NCBI GenBank assembly: GCA_964444065.1
Contig: CAYUFL010000037.1
Span: forward strand, 1-16,666
DNA from: JBGMEA01 sp964444065
GTDB lineage: Bacteria > Bacillota > Clostridia > Eubacteriales > Anaerofustaceae
Reading direction: 5' to 3'
DNA length: 16,666 nt
The position numbers and the translations under genes are program-made. This document shows, piece by piece, positions 8,115 through 14,865 of this stretch (position 1 is the first letter of the stretch; every line of letters begins with the position of its first letter). The notes beneath the pieces are model-generated. The model saw only the letters and a list, made by a program, of their open reading frames with translations. It was not told the DNA's origin and searched no databases.

Positions 8115-8322
8115 TCATTTTCAGAGTGCGGAAATTAAAAATCTTTTAGAAAGAAACAGCATGGGACAAATTCGACCCATAATATTGAATGCATGCAATT
8201 TCTTTCATTTATCACCTAAATAAAACAGAATTTAGAAGTCCTCATTCAAGAAAATTGAATACTAATTTAGAATGTTTACAGATTAAAATCAATTTTATAT
8301 GACGGGAAAAGGTTGTTTGAGG

Positions 8323-8511
8323 CTATTGTTTTTGAATCAGTATTTTGTGATCCAGTAATTTAATTTCTTTCAATATACCTGCCACGGTTTTCTGATCTCC
8401 CAGAATATCTTCCAAAAACACACTGTCTTTGGAAGGAACAGCGTACACGACGTTCTCCATAATTTTTTCTTCACCATTTTCGGTAACCAGATAAGCAATC
8501 GATTCACACAT
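8323..8511 (-). CDS. cooT: CooT-like small nickel-binding protein
   Basis: A 62-residue protein beginning MCESIAYLVTENGEEKIM. The MC start followed by a short charged beta-rich sequence, a middle VFLEDILGDQKTVAGILKEI and an ending LLDHKILI are typical of the CooT family (about 60-66 residues; once annotated as a predicted RNA-binding protein). In Rhodospirillum rubrum CooT, Cys2 is the nickel ligand of a homodimer and the protein assists CODH nickel-site assembly. Cys2 is present here and is the only cysteine. A strong GGAGG precedes the ATG. Its position upstream of cooS in the same direction, with CooC two genes on, supports a role in nickel delivery to CODH/ACS. Function is inferred from the family and context. 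Confidence 0.8.
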   Translation of the reverse strand: MCESIAYLVTENGEEKIMENVVYAVPSKDSVFLEDILGDQKTVAGILKEIKLLDHKILIQKQ

Positions 8512-8535
8512 GATTTCCTACCTCCTATTGAGATC

Positions 8536-8564
8536 ATTATACTCAATTTCCGAACAACATTCAA
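8536..8564 (-). promoter_or_regulatory. Promoter of cooT
   Basis: On the minus strand TTGAAT (8559-8564), a 17-bp spacer and a perfect TATAAT (8536-8541) predict a start at about 8529 (an A) and a very short leader of about 18 nt that begins just before the GGAGG. The -10 and start region is identical over 13 bp to that of the frdX-hcp promoter. Confidence 0.65.
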
Positions 8565-8616
8565 TAACAATACTTTGGAATCTGCGCTTCCTTACAAAAT
8601 CACGGTTACAGCACCC

Positions 8617-8706
8617 TGACAATGTGTTTGTCAATTTTAGGAATCTCTTCCTGAAGGTTGATTCACGGATGTGAATCGGGTAAGATAAATCATACGATTT
8701 GTATGA
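8617..8706. promoter_or_regulatory. Cluster of three palindromes between cooT and tex
   Basis: Three inverted repeats lie in the 275-bp divergent gap: TGACA-N7-TGTCA (8617-8633), a perfect GATTCAC-GGAT-GTGAATC (8660-8677) and TCATAC-N5-GTATGA (8690-8706). None is followed by a T-run, so they look more like protein-binding sites than terminators. An extended -10 (TGC-TATATA, 8716-8724) for tex lies just to the right. Confidence 0.45.
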
Positions 8707-8786
8707 CGCTGCCAATGCTATATATCAATATGGATACCGTATGGCGCACAATACTTATTGATCGGACAAGAAACGAACGGAGTGAC

Positions 8787-10940
8787 ATGATGAACCAAAT
8801 ACCTCAACAGTTAGCAAAGCAGTTCTCTCTGAATTTAAAAGATGTCGAAAACACGATTGCGTTGATCGAAGACGGCAATACCATTCCTTTCATTGCGCGA
8901 TACCGCAAAGAAGTCACCGGGAATATGAGTGATGAAATTCTGCGCGATTTCGATGAACGCCTTACCTACTTAAAGAATCTCACGCAACGAAAAGATGAGG
9001 TCATTCATCTGATAGAAAAACAGGAAAAACTGACGCCGGAACTCCGAGAAAAGATCCTGAATTGTACGGTATTAAAGGACGTGGAAGATCTCTATCTGCC
9101 GTTTCGTCCAAAAAAAAGAACACGTGCAACCATCGCGAAAGAAAAAGGGCTGGAACCGCTTGCTGAAGCCATTTTATCACTGGAACACAGTGATAAGGCG
9201 ATCAAAGAGCTTGCGCAATCCTATATTGACCCTGAAAAACAAGTAGAAACTGCAGAGGATGCCGTTGCGGGCGCATGTGATATCATCGCGGAACAGATCA
9301 GCGAAAATGCAGATTATCGCAAATACATCCGAAGCGAAACTTATCAGCAGGGAATGATTGTTACCACTCAAACGAAGGCGCAGAACGAAGAACAAAAAGT
9401 ATTCGAAATGTACTACGATTACCGCGAACCGATTAAATTGATTGCGGATCACCGCATCCTTGCAATCAACCGCGGGGAAACAAAAAAAATACTGAAAGTA
9501 TCGATTGAAGCCCCTGTTGATCGCATACTTACTTATCTGAACATGCAAGTATGCAAAGGAACAAAATCAGAATTATTGGAAACAACTGTTCAGGATGCAT
9601 ACAAACGACTGATCGCACCATCCGTGGAGCGCGAAACACGAACAGTATTGACGGAACGGGCAGACGACAGCGCAATTACAGTATTCGCGAAAAATTTAAA
9701 AAGCCTGCTGCTTACCCCCCCTGTAAAAGGGAAAGTACTGATGGGATTTGACCCTGCATACCGAACCGGCTGCAAGATTGCAGTGATCAGCCCAGTCGGA
9801 AAAATGCTTGACTACACAACGGTCTACCCGACCGCACCTCAAAATCAAACAGCAGAGGCAAAAAAAACGCTGAGTGCGCTGATTGAAAAACACAAAGTCG
9901 ATGTCATCTCTATCGGCAACGGCACGGCAAGCAGAGAAAGTGAGCTGTTTGTGGCGGAGCTGATTAAGGAGCTTCCCAGAAAACTGGAATATGTTATCGT
10001 AAACGAGGCAGGCGCCAGTGTCTATTCTGCATCGAAATTGGGAACCGAAGAATATCCGGAACTGAATGTTTCAATCCGCGGTGCGGTCTCAATCGCCCAG
10101 AGGCTGAAAGACCCGCTTGCAGAGCTCGTAAAAATCGACCCGAAACACATCGGCGTCGGGCAATATCAGCATGATGTCGATCAAAAGGCGCTCACGGGAG
10201 CATTGGAACATGTTGTTGAAGATGCCGTAAACTCAGTTGGCGTAGATGTGAATTCAGCATCACCTGCACTGTTGGCTTATGTTTCGGGAATTTCAAAAAA
10301 AACAGCTACCGCAATTTTCGATTACGTGAAGGAACATGGGGGAATCAAAAACAGAAAAGAATTCCTTAAAATAGGCGGAATCGGAGCAAAAGCATTTGAA
10401 CAATGCGCAGGTTTTCTGCGCGTATCGGGCAGCGATTGTATCCTGGACAACACTTCCGTCCATCCGGAAAGTTACGATGCGACACTGAAGCTACTTGATT
10501 CTGCCGGAATCACGCAAGACGATCTCCATGAAGGACGACTCTCAAAAACAAAAGAGATTTTGGAGCATCTGAATATTAAAAATCTATCAGCTGAACTTGA
10601 CATCGGAGAACTCACACTGCGCGATATTGTGGAGGAATTGAAAAAACCGGGACGCGATCCGCGTGACGAATTGGTTAAAGTCGCATTTAAAAATGATATA
10701 ATGGAAATGAAAGATCTGCAACCGGGAATGCATCTGACCGGTACCGTCAGAAACGTAACACATTTCGGCGCATTTGTCGATATCGGCGTGCATGATGACG
10801 GACTTGTCCATATCAGCCAGTTGAGCAACCAATTCGTCAAAGACCCTTTTGATGTTGTTGCGGTCGGCGATATTGTAAATGTCACTGTGCTGGAAGTAGA
10901 TCTTCAGAAGAAACGTATTTCGCTTACCATGAAATCATAA
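8787..10940 (+). CDS. tex: Tex family transcription accessory / RNA-binding protein
   Basis: Tex is a cytosolic multidomain nucleic-acid-binding protein linked to transcription and RNA turnover. The 717-residue product shows the family layout: an N-terminal helical/HTH part beginning IPQQLAKQFSLNLKDVENT, with the IPFIARYRKE motif at about 32-41; a YqgF/RNase H-like domain from about residue 320 (GFDPAYRTGCK, then ISIGNGTASRE near 375); tandem helix-hairpin-helix motifs at about 485-550 (SGISKKTATAI, IGGIGAKAFEQ); and a C-terminal S1 domain from about 645 (GTVRNVTHFGAFVDIGVHDDGLVH). Two ATGs are adjacent (8787 and 8790) after CGGAG; the second has the better spacing, so the true start may be one codon later. 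A longer upstream frame to 8658 lacks a ribosome site and family similarity. The GDPD gene follows 15 bp downstream, so the two are probably cotranscribed. Confidence 0.95.
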   Translation: MMNQIPQQLAKQFSLNLKDVENTIALIEDGNTIPFIARYRKEVTGNMSDEILRDFDERLTYLKNLTQRKDEVIHLIEKQEKLTPELREKILNCTVLKDVEDLYLPFRPKKRTRATIAKEKGLEPLAEAILSLEHSDKAIKELAQSYIDPEKQVETAEDAVAGACDIIAEQISENADYRKYIRSETYQQGMIVTTQTKAQNEEQKVFEMYYDYREPIKLIADHRILAINRGETKKILKVSIEAPVDRILTYLNMQVCKGTKSELLETTVQDAYKRLIAPSVERETRTVLTERADDSAITVFAKNLKSLLLTPPVKGKVLMGFDPAYRTGCKIAVISPVGKMLDYTTVYPTAPQNQTAEAKKTLSALIEKHKVDVISIGNGTASRESELFVAELIKELPRKLEYVIVNEAGASVYSASKLGTEEYPELNVSIRGAVSIAQRLKDPLAELVKIDPKHIGVGQYQHDVDQKALTGALEHVVEDAVNSVGVDVNSASPALLAYVSGISKKTATAIFDYVKEHGGIKNRKEFLKIGGIGAKAFEQCAGFLRVSGSDCILDNTSVHPESYDATLKLLDSAGITQDDLHEGRLSKTKEILEHLNIKNLSAELDIGELTLRDIVEELKKPGRDPRDELVKVAFKNDIMEMKDLQPGMHLTGTVRNVTHFGAFVDIGVHDDGLVHISQLSNQFVKDPFDVVAVGDIVNVTVLEVDLQKKRISLTMKS

Positions 10941-10955
10941 ACAGGAGGAATCAGT

Positions 10956-11696
10956 ATGGATATTTACGGACATCGGGGAGCAAGCGGACACGCGCCTGAG
11001 AATACAATGGAAGCCTATAGAATGGCGTTCGATGTCTACCATGCAGACGGGATTGAAATTGATGTACATTATTCCAAAGACGGCGAAATGGTTGTTATGC
11101 ATGATTTCGATTTATCCCGCACAACTGACGGAAACGGGATGATATTCACAAAAACGCTGGCTGAATTGAAAGTGCTTTCCGCAAGCGCGAAATATCAGGG
11201 AGAGGCAGGAAGTTTTCCTGATGCCAAAATTCCGACACTGGGAGAAACACTCGAACTTGTAGCACAAAAAGGCAAAAAAATCAATATTGAACTGAAAGCC
11301 GGAAGTTTTCTGTATCCCAAAATAGAAGAACGTGTGATTGAAATGGTTTATGACTATCATCTTGAGGACAAAACATTGTTGTCTTCCTTTGACCACATTT
11401 CAATGGTAAGATGCAAGGAAATTGACCCGAAAATTAAGACAGGCATTCTGTCGGATTGCCGCATGTATCAGACTGCGGAGTATGTAAAAACAACCGGAGC
11501 GGATGCATACAACGGACTCTACGCAGCATTCACAGCGGAAGAAGTTCTTTCACTCAGAAACGCAGGACTGATGGTAAACTGTTACACACCGAACGAAGAA
11601 AAAGAAATTTTAGCGATGATCAAACTGGGAATGGATATCATCATTACAAACTTTCCCGAACTTGCCATCAAGCTCAGAGATCAAGAACAGAAATAA
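10956..11696 (+). CDS. Glycerophosphodiester phosphodiesterase
   Basis: A GDPD-family TIM-barrel enzyme that hydrolyses glycerophosphodiesters to sn-glycerol 3-phosphate and an alcohol. The 246 residues begin MDIYGHRGASGHAPENT. H6, R7 and E15-N16 form the first catalytic motif, E34 and D36 (GIEIDVHYSKDG) are metal ligands, and H49-D50 (VVMHDFDLSRTTDG) is the second catalytic His. IPTLGETLEL and KINIELK follow, and the end carries the typical MVNCYTPNE and GMDIIITNFP. There is no signal peptide, so it is cytosolic, of the UgpQ type rather than the periplasmic GlpQ type. AGGAGG precedes the ATG. It follows tex by 15 bp and ends before a bidirectional terminator. Confidence 0.93.
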   Translation: MDIYGHRGASGHAPENTMEAYRMAFDVYHADGIEIDVHYSKDGEMVVMHDFDLSRTTDGNGMIFTKTLAELKVLSASAKYQGEAGSFPDAKIPTLGETLELVAQKGKKINIELKAGSFLYPKIEERVIEMVYDYHLEDKTLLSSFDHISMVRCKEIDPKIKTGILSDCRMYQTAEYVKTTGADAYNGLYAAFTAEEVLSLRNAGLMVNCYTPNEEKEILAMIKLGMDIIITNFPELAIKLRDQEQK

Positions 11697-11707
11697 TCAG
11701 AACAAAC

Positions 11708-11742
11708 AAATAATCGCTTCGATTGAATCGAAGCGATTATTT
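11708..11742. terminator. Bidirectional Rho-independent terminator
   Basis: A perfect 16-bp stem (arms 11708-11723 and 11727-11742) with a 3-nt TGA loop is flanked by an A-rich run on the left and a T-rich run on the right. It lies between the convergent GDPD gene (plus) and the YdbC-like gene (minus) and can serve both. Confidence 0.9.
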
Positions 11743-11765
11743 TATTTGCACCAAAATATTTTTTA

Positions 11766-11990
11766 TTATTTGTCCAGATGACTTTGCACCGATTCAATCA
11801 ATTGGCGCATTTCGTCTTCCGTCAAGGTGATTCCTTTGCTCATGCTTTGATGTTCGGGGTCCCATTCTCTGATGTCGTATTTAGCGGCTCTGCCGTTCCA
11901 ACTCACCAAATTCACTTCTTTCATCCATCCGCTTGCGTTTTCGGAAAGATCAGCCAGATGCTCGACGATTTCAAATGTAATCTTGCTCAT
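11766..11990 (-). CDS. YdbC/PC4-like ssDNA-binding protein
   Basis: A 74-residue protein beginning MSKITFEIVEHLADLSENASGW. The pattern NLVSWNGRAAKYDIREWDPEH followed by GITLTEDEM matches the bacterial YdbC group of the PC4/p15 transcriptional coactivator fold, which binds single-stranded DNA as a dimer and is usually about 70-80 residues. The conserved W-N-G, K-Y-D-I-R and W segments are the nucleic-acid-binding strands. The start ATG immediately follows the stop of the upstream gene (TAG-ATG) and the nearest Shine-Dalgarno-like AGGAG lies 12 bases away, so translation is probably coupled to hrb. Its cellular role is unknown. Confidence 0.85.
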   Translation of the reverse strand: MSKITFEIVEHLADLSENASGWMKEVNLVSWNGRAAKYDIREWDPEHQSMSKGITLTEDEMRQLIESVQSHLDK

Positions 11991-12638
11991 CTACACGTAA
12001 TACTCCTCAGCAACAAATACGGATTTCGGGCTTCCGCATACAGGACAGAGATACGTATCCGGCAATTCTTCAAATGGAATTTCCCCGTCGTACACATAAT
12101 GACAGACCGTACATATATATCTGAGTTTCTTTTCGCCCTTTTCCTTCGGGACAACACCAGCAACCGAACCTCCTGATTTGAGCGTGCGGAAATCGGTATA
12201 CGTCATCGGTGCATCCGGAGCGGTAACGATCGCTTCCGCAACATCGCATATGAATAGATAATGTGTTCCGAGATCAAGTATCTGCGTAACATTGCAGCTG
12301 ATCACCGAGACCGTGTTGTCAGCAACATATGGATTTCCGTTCAGATCGATTTTATACGGAATATTCTCAAATTTATTCCGATCTCTGCCGCTGCTGTATC
12401 CGAAGTTCGCAACAAAATCAACCGGCGCATAAATTGACAACACAGATATTGTCAAACTTTTCTTTTTTAAGATTAATTCCGTCGTGAAATTTGTTTTTTG
12501 CATGGTTGCAACCATCTTTGCCGGTTCCGATGTTGCCTGCGCTGCGGTATTGATGACGCATGCATTTAATTTTCCTTCTGATTCCACTCCCGCAATGAAC
12601 AAACCATACGATAATTTAAAAAATGCTGTTTTATCCAT
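11991..12638 (-). CDS. hrb: Flavin reductase-rubredoxin fusion (high-molecular-weight rubredoxin type)
   Basis: A 215-residue electron-transfer protein. Residues 1 to about 155 are an FMN-binding flavin-reductase-like split-barrel domain (YGLFIAGVESEGKLNACVINTAAQ). The C-terminal part, from about 172, is a rubredoxin domain with Fe ligands C176, C179, C198 and C201 (YICTVCHYVYDG and YLCPVCGSPK). The 18-residue spacing between the CxxC pairs is shorter than in free rubredoxins. The architecture is that of Moorella Hrb, which passes electrons from NAD(P)H to the A-type flavoprotein FprA that reduces NO or O2. No fprA is visible here, so the partner must be elsewhere. It is coupled to the YdbC-like gene. 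The hcp operon to the right of this region suggests a shared role in nitrosative or oxidative stress. Its own promoter probably lies in the preceding gap. Confidence 0.88.
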   Translation of the reverse strand: MDKTAFFKLSYGLFIAGVESEGKLNACVINTAAQATSEPAKMVATMQKTNFTTELILKKKSLTISVLSIYAPVDFVANFGYSSGRDRNKFENIPYKIDLNGNPYVADNTVSVISCNVTQILDLGTHYLFICDVAEAIVTAPDAPMTYTDFRTLKSGGSVAGVVPKEKGEKKLRYICTVCHYVYDGEIPFEELPDTYLCPVCGSPKSVFVAEEYYV

Positions 12639-12703
12639 ATACTACCCCTGTATTTCGTTTTCAGAACACACACTCCGATTGAGTCGCATCGCCCTGTGTC
12701 TTG

Positions 12704-12709
12704 ATTATA
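12704..12709 (-). promoter_or_regulatory. -10 element of the hrb promoter
   Basis: A perfect TATAAT on the minus strand would start transcription near 12697, about 58 nt before the hrb ATG. No good -35 is present at 16-18 bp (AGCAAT or TAGCAA), so an activator may be needed. The upstream terminator stem occupies the -35 area. Confidence 0.4.
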
Positions 12710-12713
12710 CAAC

Positions 12714-12743
12714 AAAAAAAGCGGTTATTGCTATATACCGCTT
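12714..12743 (-). terminator. Terminator after the small membrane protein gene
   Basis: On the minus strand arms AAGCGGT and ACCGCTT (12737-12743 and 12719-12725) enclose an 11-nt loop and are followed by a run of T (12714-12720 read as the complement). It lies 52 bp after the stop at 12795 and abuts the -10 of hrb. Confidence 0.65.
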
Positions 12744-12794
12744 CTTTTATAATATTTTCAGTGCATAAAGAATTTCCAGGCATCAAATAGTTAA

Positions 12795-13112
12795 TTATTC
12801 AGCTGACTGTTCTTTTACTTCTTCATCCATTTCGGGTTCTGTATCTTCAGACACCGATACAATACCTTTGTTGATGATCACACTTAATGCAAATAAAATT
12901 GCCGATACTCCGCCCAATGTTCCGATGGGTGTCAAAATCTGATAAATGTAAGAAGGAAGCACCGCGGATAGTGTATATCCGTATCCAACGTAATAACTGA
13001 TATTGCTGATCGCATAGATTAAATTCCCGACAAAGCCGATCAGTGCAAGCACGCCGAACACAATTCCTAAAATAAAGAATACTTTATTTTTTTGATTTTT
13101 CTGTTTATTCAT
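12795..13112 (-). CDS. Small two-helix membrane protein of unknown function
   Basis: I do not recognise a family. The 105-residue product has a basic N-terminus (MNKQKNQKNK), a hydrophobic helix at about 11-35 (VFFILGIVFGVLALIGFVG), a Tyr-rich middle (ISYYVGYGYTLSAVLPSYIYQ), a second helix at about 60-83 (TPIGTLGGVSAILFALSVII) and an acidic tail from about 88 (EDTEPEMDEEVKEQ). The positive-inside rule suggests a cytosolic N-terminus; two helices would place the acidic tail on the same side. AGAGGA precedes the ATG at good spacing and a terminator follows, so it appears to be a real monocistronic gene between hrb and hcp. Confidence 0.7.
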   Translation of the reverse strand: MNKQKNQKNKVFFILGIVFGVLALIGFVGNLIYAISNISYYVGYGYTLSAVLPSYIYQILTPIGTLGGVSAILFALSVIINKGIVSVSEDTEPEMDEEVKEQSAE

Positions 13113-13221
13113 ATTTTCCTCTTTTCGTTTTTTGAATATGAGTTATTAAATCATTTTAGCAATTATGAAATGATAGTACAAGTGACTTCACCGAATATTC
13201 ATAAAAAACGCAGGCTCTTCA

Positions 13222-13263
13222 CAAAAAACAAATCGCAAAGCGTATTTACACTCTGCGATTTGT
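13222..13263 (-). terminator. Terminator of the frdX-hcp operon
   Basis: On the minus strand perfect 10-bp arms ACAAATCGCA and TGCGATTTGT (13254-13263 and 13228-13237) enclose a 16-nt loop that can pair further (AGTGT with ACGCT), followed by TTTTTTG. It lies 18 bp after the hcp stop. Confidence 0.85.
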
Positions 13264-13280
13264 AGGAAAGGGTTGAGTTG

Positions 13281-14846
13281 TTATTTTTTCAGGATTTTTT
13301 TCAAATCTTCTTCCGGTGTTGATATCGGGGTAAGGGCAAATTGGTCAACAAGAAGATTCAGTACGTTTTGAGAAAGGAATGCCGGAATCGTCGGTCCGAT
13401 ATAAATATTCTTGATTCCGAGGGAAAGCAATGTCAGCAAAATTGATACCGCTTTCTGTTCGTACCATGAAAGTACTAACGTGAGCGGAAGATCGTTCACC
13501 CCGCACTCGAATGCATTTGCCAATGCAAGCGCAACCTGTATCGCGCTGTAGGCATCATTGCACTGTCCCATATCCATGATACGCGGAAGTCCGCCGATCT
13601 CACCGAGATTCAAATCATTAAACCGATATTTTCCGCATGCCAGAGTAAGAATCACCGTATCATCCGGAGTCTGCTTCACAAACTCTGTATAATAGTTTCT
13701 TCCCGGCTTTGCGCCATCGCAGCCGCCCACAAGGAAAAAGTGCTTAATTGCGCCTGCCTTCACTGCATTGATCACGGTATCCGCAACCGACAGCACGGTG
13801 TCTTTTCCAAATCCTGTTGTGACAGATGTTCCGCCGTTGATTCCGGTAAATTCTTTGTCTTGCGGATAACCTCCGAGAGCAAGCGCTTTCTCAATTACCG
13901 GAGTGAAATCTTTCTCCTCATCGATATGCACCATTTCAGGATATGCAACCGAATTGGTCGTAAATACGCGATCTTTATAACTGTCTTTAACAGGCATAAT
14001 GCAGTTGGTCGTGAAAAGTATCGGGGCTGGCAAATCGGCGAACTCTTTCTGCTGATTCTGCCAAGCTGTTCCAAAATTTCCTTTTAGTTGAGGATAAGCC
14101 TTTAATTTTGGGTAGGCATGCGCAGGAAGCATTTCCCCGTGGGTATAGATATTGATTCCCTTGTCTTTTGTCTGTTCCAGGAGAAGATAAAGGTCAAGCA
14201 GGTCATGTCCCGAAATAACAATAAAAGGTCCTTTTTCCACTTGAAGCGGAACAGTTGTCGGAACAGGTTTTCCGTACGTTTCCGTATTCGCACGATCCAG
14301 CAGTTCCATCACTTTCAGATTGATCTGCCCTGTTTCCATTACTTCCGGAATGAGCTCATTGACAGGCATTTCCTTGGAAATAATCTGAAGCTGTTTGATC
14401 ACACGCGCATCCATGTCGGAATCGCAATATCCCAAAACCATCGCATGTGCGGCATATGCTGCAACGCCTCTGATTCCAAGCAATATCAACGATTTCAAAG
14501 AACGGACATCTTCATCGGAATTTTCCCAGAGTTGTGTCATATCGAAATCGTCTTTTGCTCCGCCGGACATTGTTTTGGCGGTTTTAACCTTATTGGTAAC
14601 CTGCGCAACATGTTCGCTGTCAAAATCCACGTTTGTAATGGTCGTAAACAATGCATCATAAATCAGCTTCATGGTTTCTTTCGGAACGCTTTGCGGATCG
14701 AGCGAATTTGCCAATCCGATGACAGCACCGGTCAGCGCGTCCTGAAAATTCGCAGTATCGGCTTTCTTGCCGCATACTCCCTGGTTCCCTGTGCAGGCTT
14801 TCCCGCCCGCAGTCTGTTCGCATTGGTAACAAAACATTGTACTCAT
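13281..14846 (-). CDS. hcp: Hybrid cluster protein (hydroxylamine reductase / NO-stress protein)
   Basis: Hcp carries a [4Fe-4S] cluster and a hybrid Fe-S-O cluster; it reduces hydroxylamine in vitro and acts in anaerobic NO detoxification (NO reduction and protein S-nitrosylation in E. coli). The 521-residue protein has the N-terminal cubane ligands C6, C9, C18 and C25 (MFCYQCEQTAGG, then GVCGKK). The hybrid-cluster ligands are all present: H214, E238, C282, C376 (persulfide Cys in VGGCDGAKPG), C404 (LACGKYRF), C429 (MGQCNDAYSA), E463 and K465 (WYEQKAV). Their spacing agrees with the Desulfovibrio protein as I recall it. It is a class I type, without the insertions or deletions of other classes. 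AGGAG precedes the ATG. It is the second gene of an operon, 19 bp after the ferredoxin-type gene, and is followed by a strong terminator. Confidence 0.97.
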   Translation of the reverse strand: MSTMFCYQCEQTAGGKACTGNQGVCGKKADTANFQDALTGAVIGLANSLDPQSVPKETMKLIYDALFTTITNVDFDSEHVAQVTNKVKTAKTMSGGAKDDFDMTQLWENSDEDVRSLKSLILLGIRGVAAYAAHAMVLGYCDSDMDARVIKQLQIISKEMPVNELIPEVMETGQINLKVMELLDRANTETYGKPVPTTVPLQVEKGPFIVISGHDLLDLYLLLEQTKDKGINIYTHGEMLPAHAYPKLKAYPQLKGNFGTAWQNQQKEFADLPAPILFTTNCIMPVKDSYKDRVFTTNSVAYPEMVHIDEEKDFTPVIEKALALGGYPQDKEFTGINGGTSVTTGFGKDTVLSVADTVINAVKAGAIKHFFLVGGCDGAKPGRNYYTEFVKQTPDDTVILTLACGKYRFNDLNLGEIGGLPRIMDMGQCNDAYSAIQVALALANAFECGVNDLPLTLVLSWYEQKAVSILLTLLSLGIKNIYIGPTIPAFLSQNVLNLLVDQFALTPISTPEEDLKKILKK

Positions 14847-14865
14847 GATTTTTCTCCTTTTATTT

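Larger units (their letters stand above)
7881..8322. other. 442-bp AT-rich non-coding region between cooT and cooS
   Basis: I find no convincing coding frame, tRNA or known riboswitch core here. It contains two candidate minus-strand promoters, three copies of TCATTCAA (7950-7957, 8099-8106, 8242-8249), an imperfect 20-bp palindrome with arms ATGGGAC/GACCCAT (8161-8180), a near-palindrome TTGAATGCATGCAA (8185-8198) and a smaller inverted repeat ATTCAA-N5-TTGAAT (8244-8260). I see no clear terminator after cooT, so readthrough from cooT into cooS is possible. Confidence 0.6.

Noticed and set aside
7881..8322. Possible nickel/cobalt or cobalamin riboswitch in the cooS leader
   Set aside because: I could not find the conserved core sequences or strong stems; the inverted repeats are short and AT-rich.
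8658..8786. 43-residue N-terminal extension of Tex
   Set aside because: No ribosome site, it runs through a palindrome and the likely promoter, and Tex proteins normally begin near the ATGs at 8787/8790.
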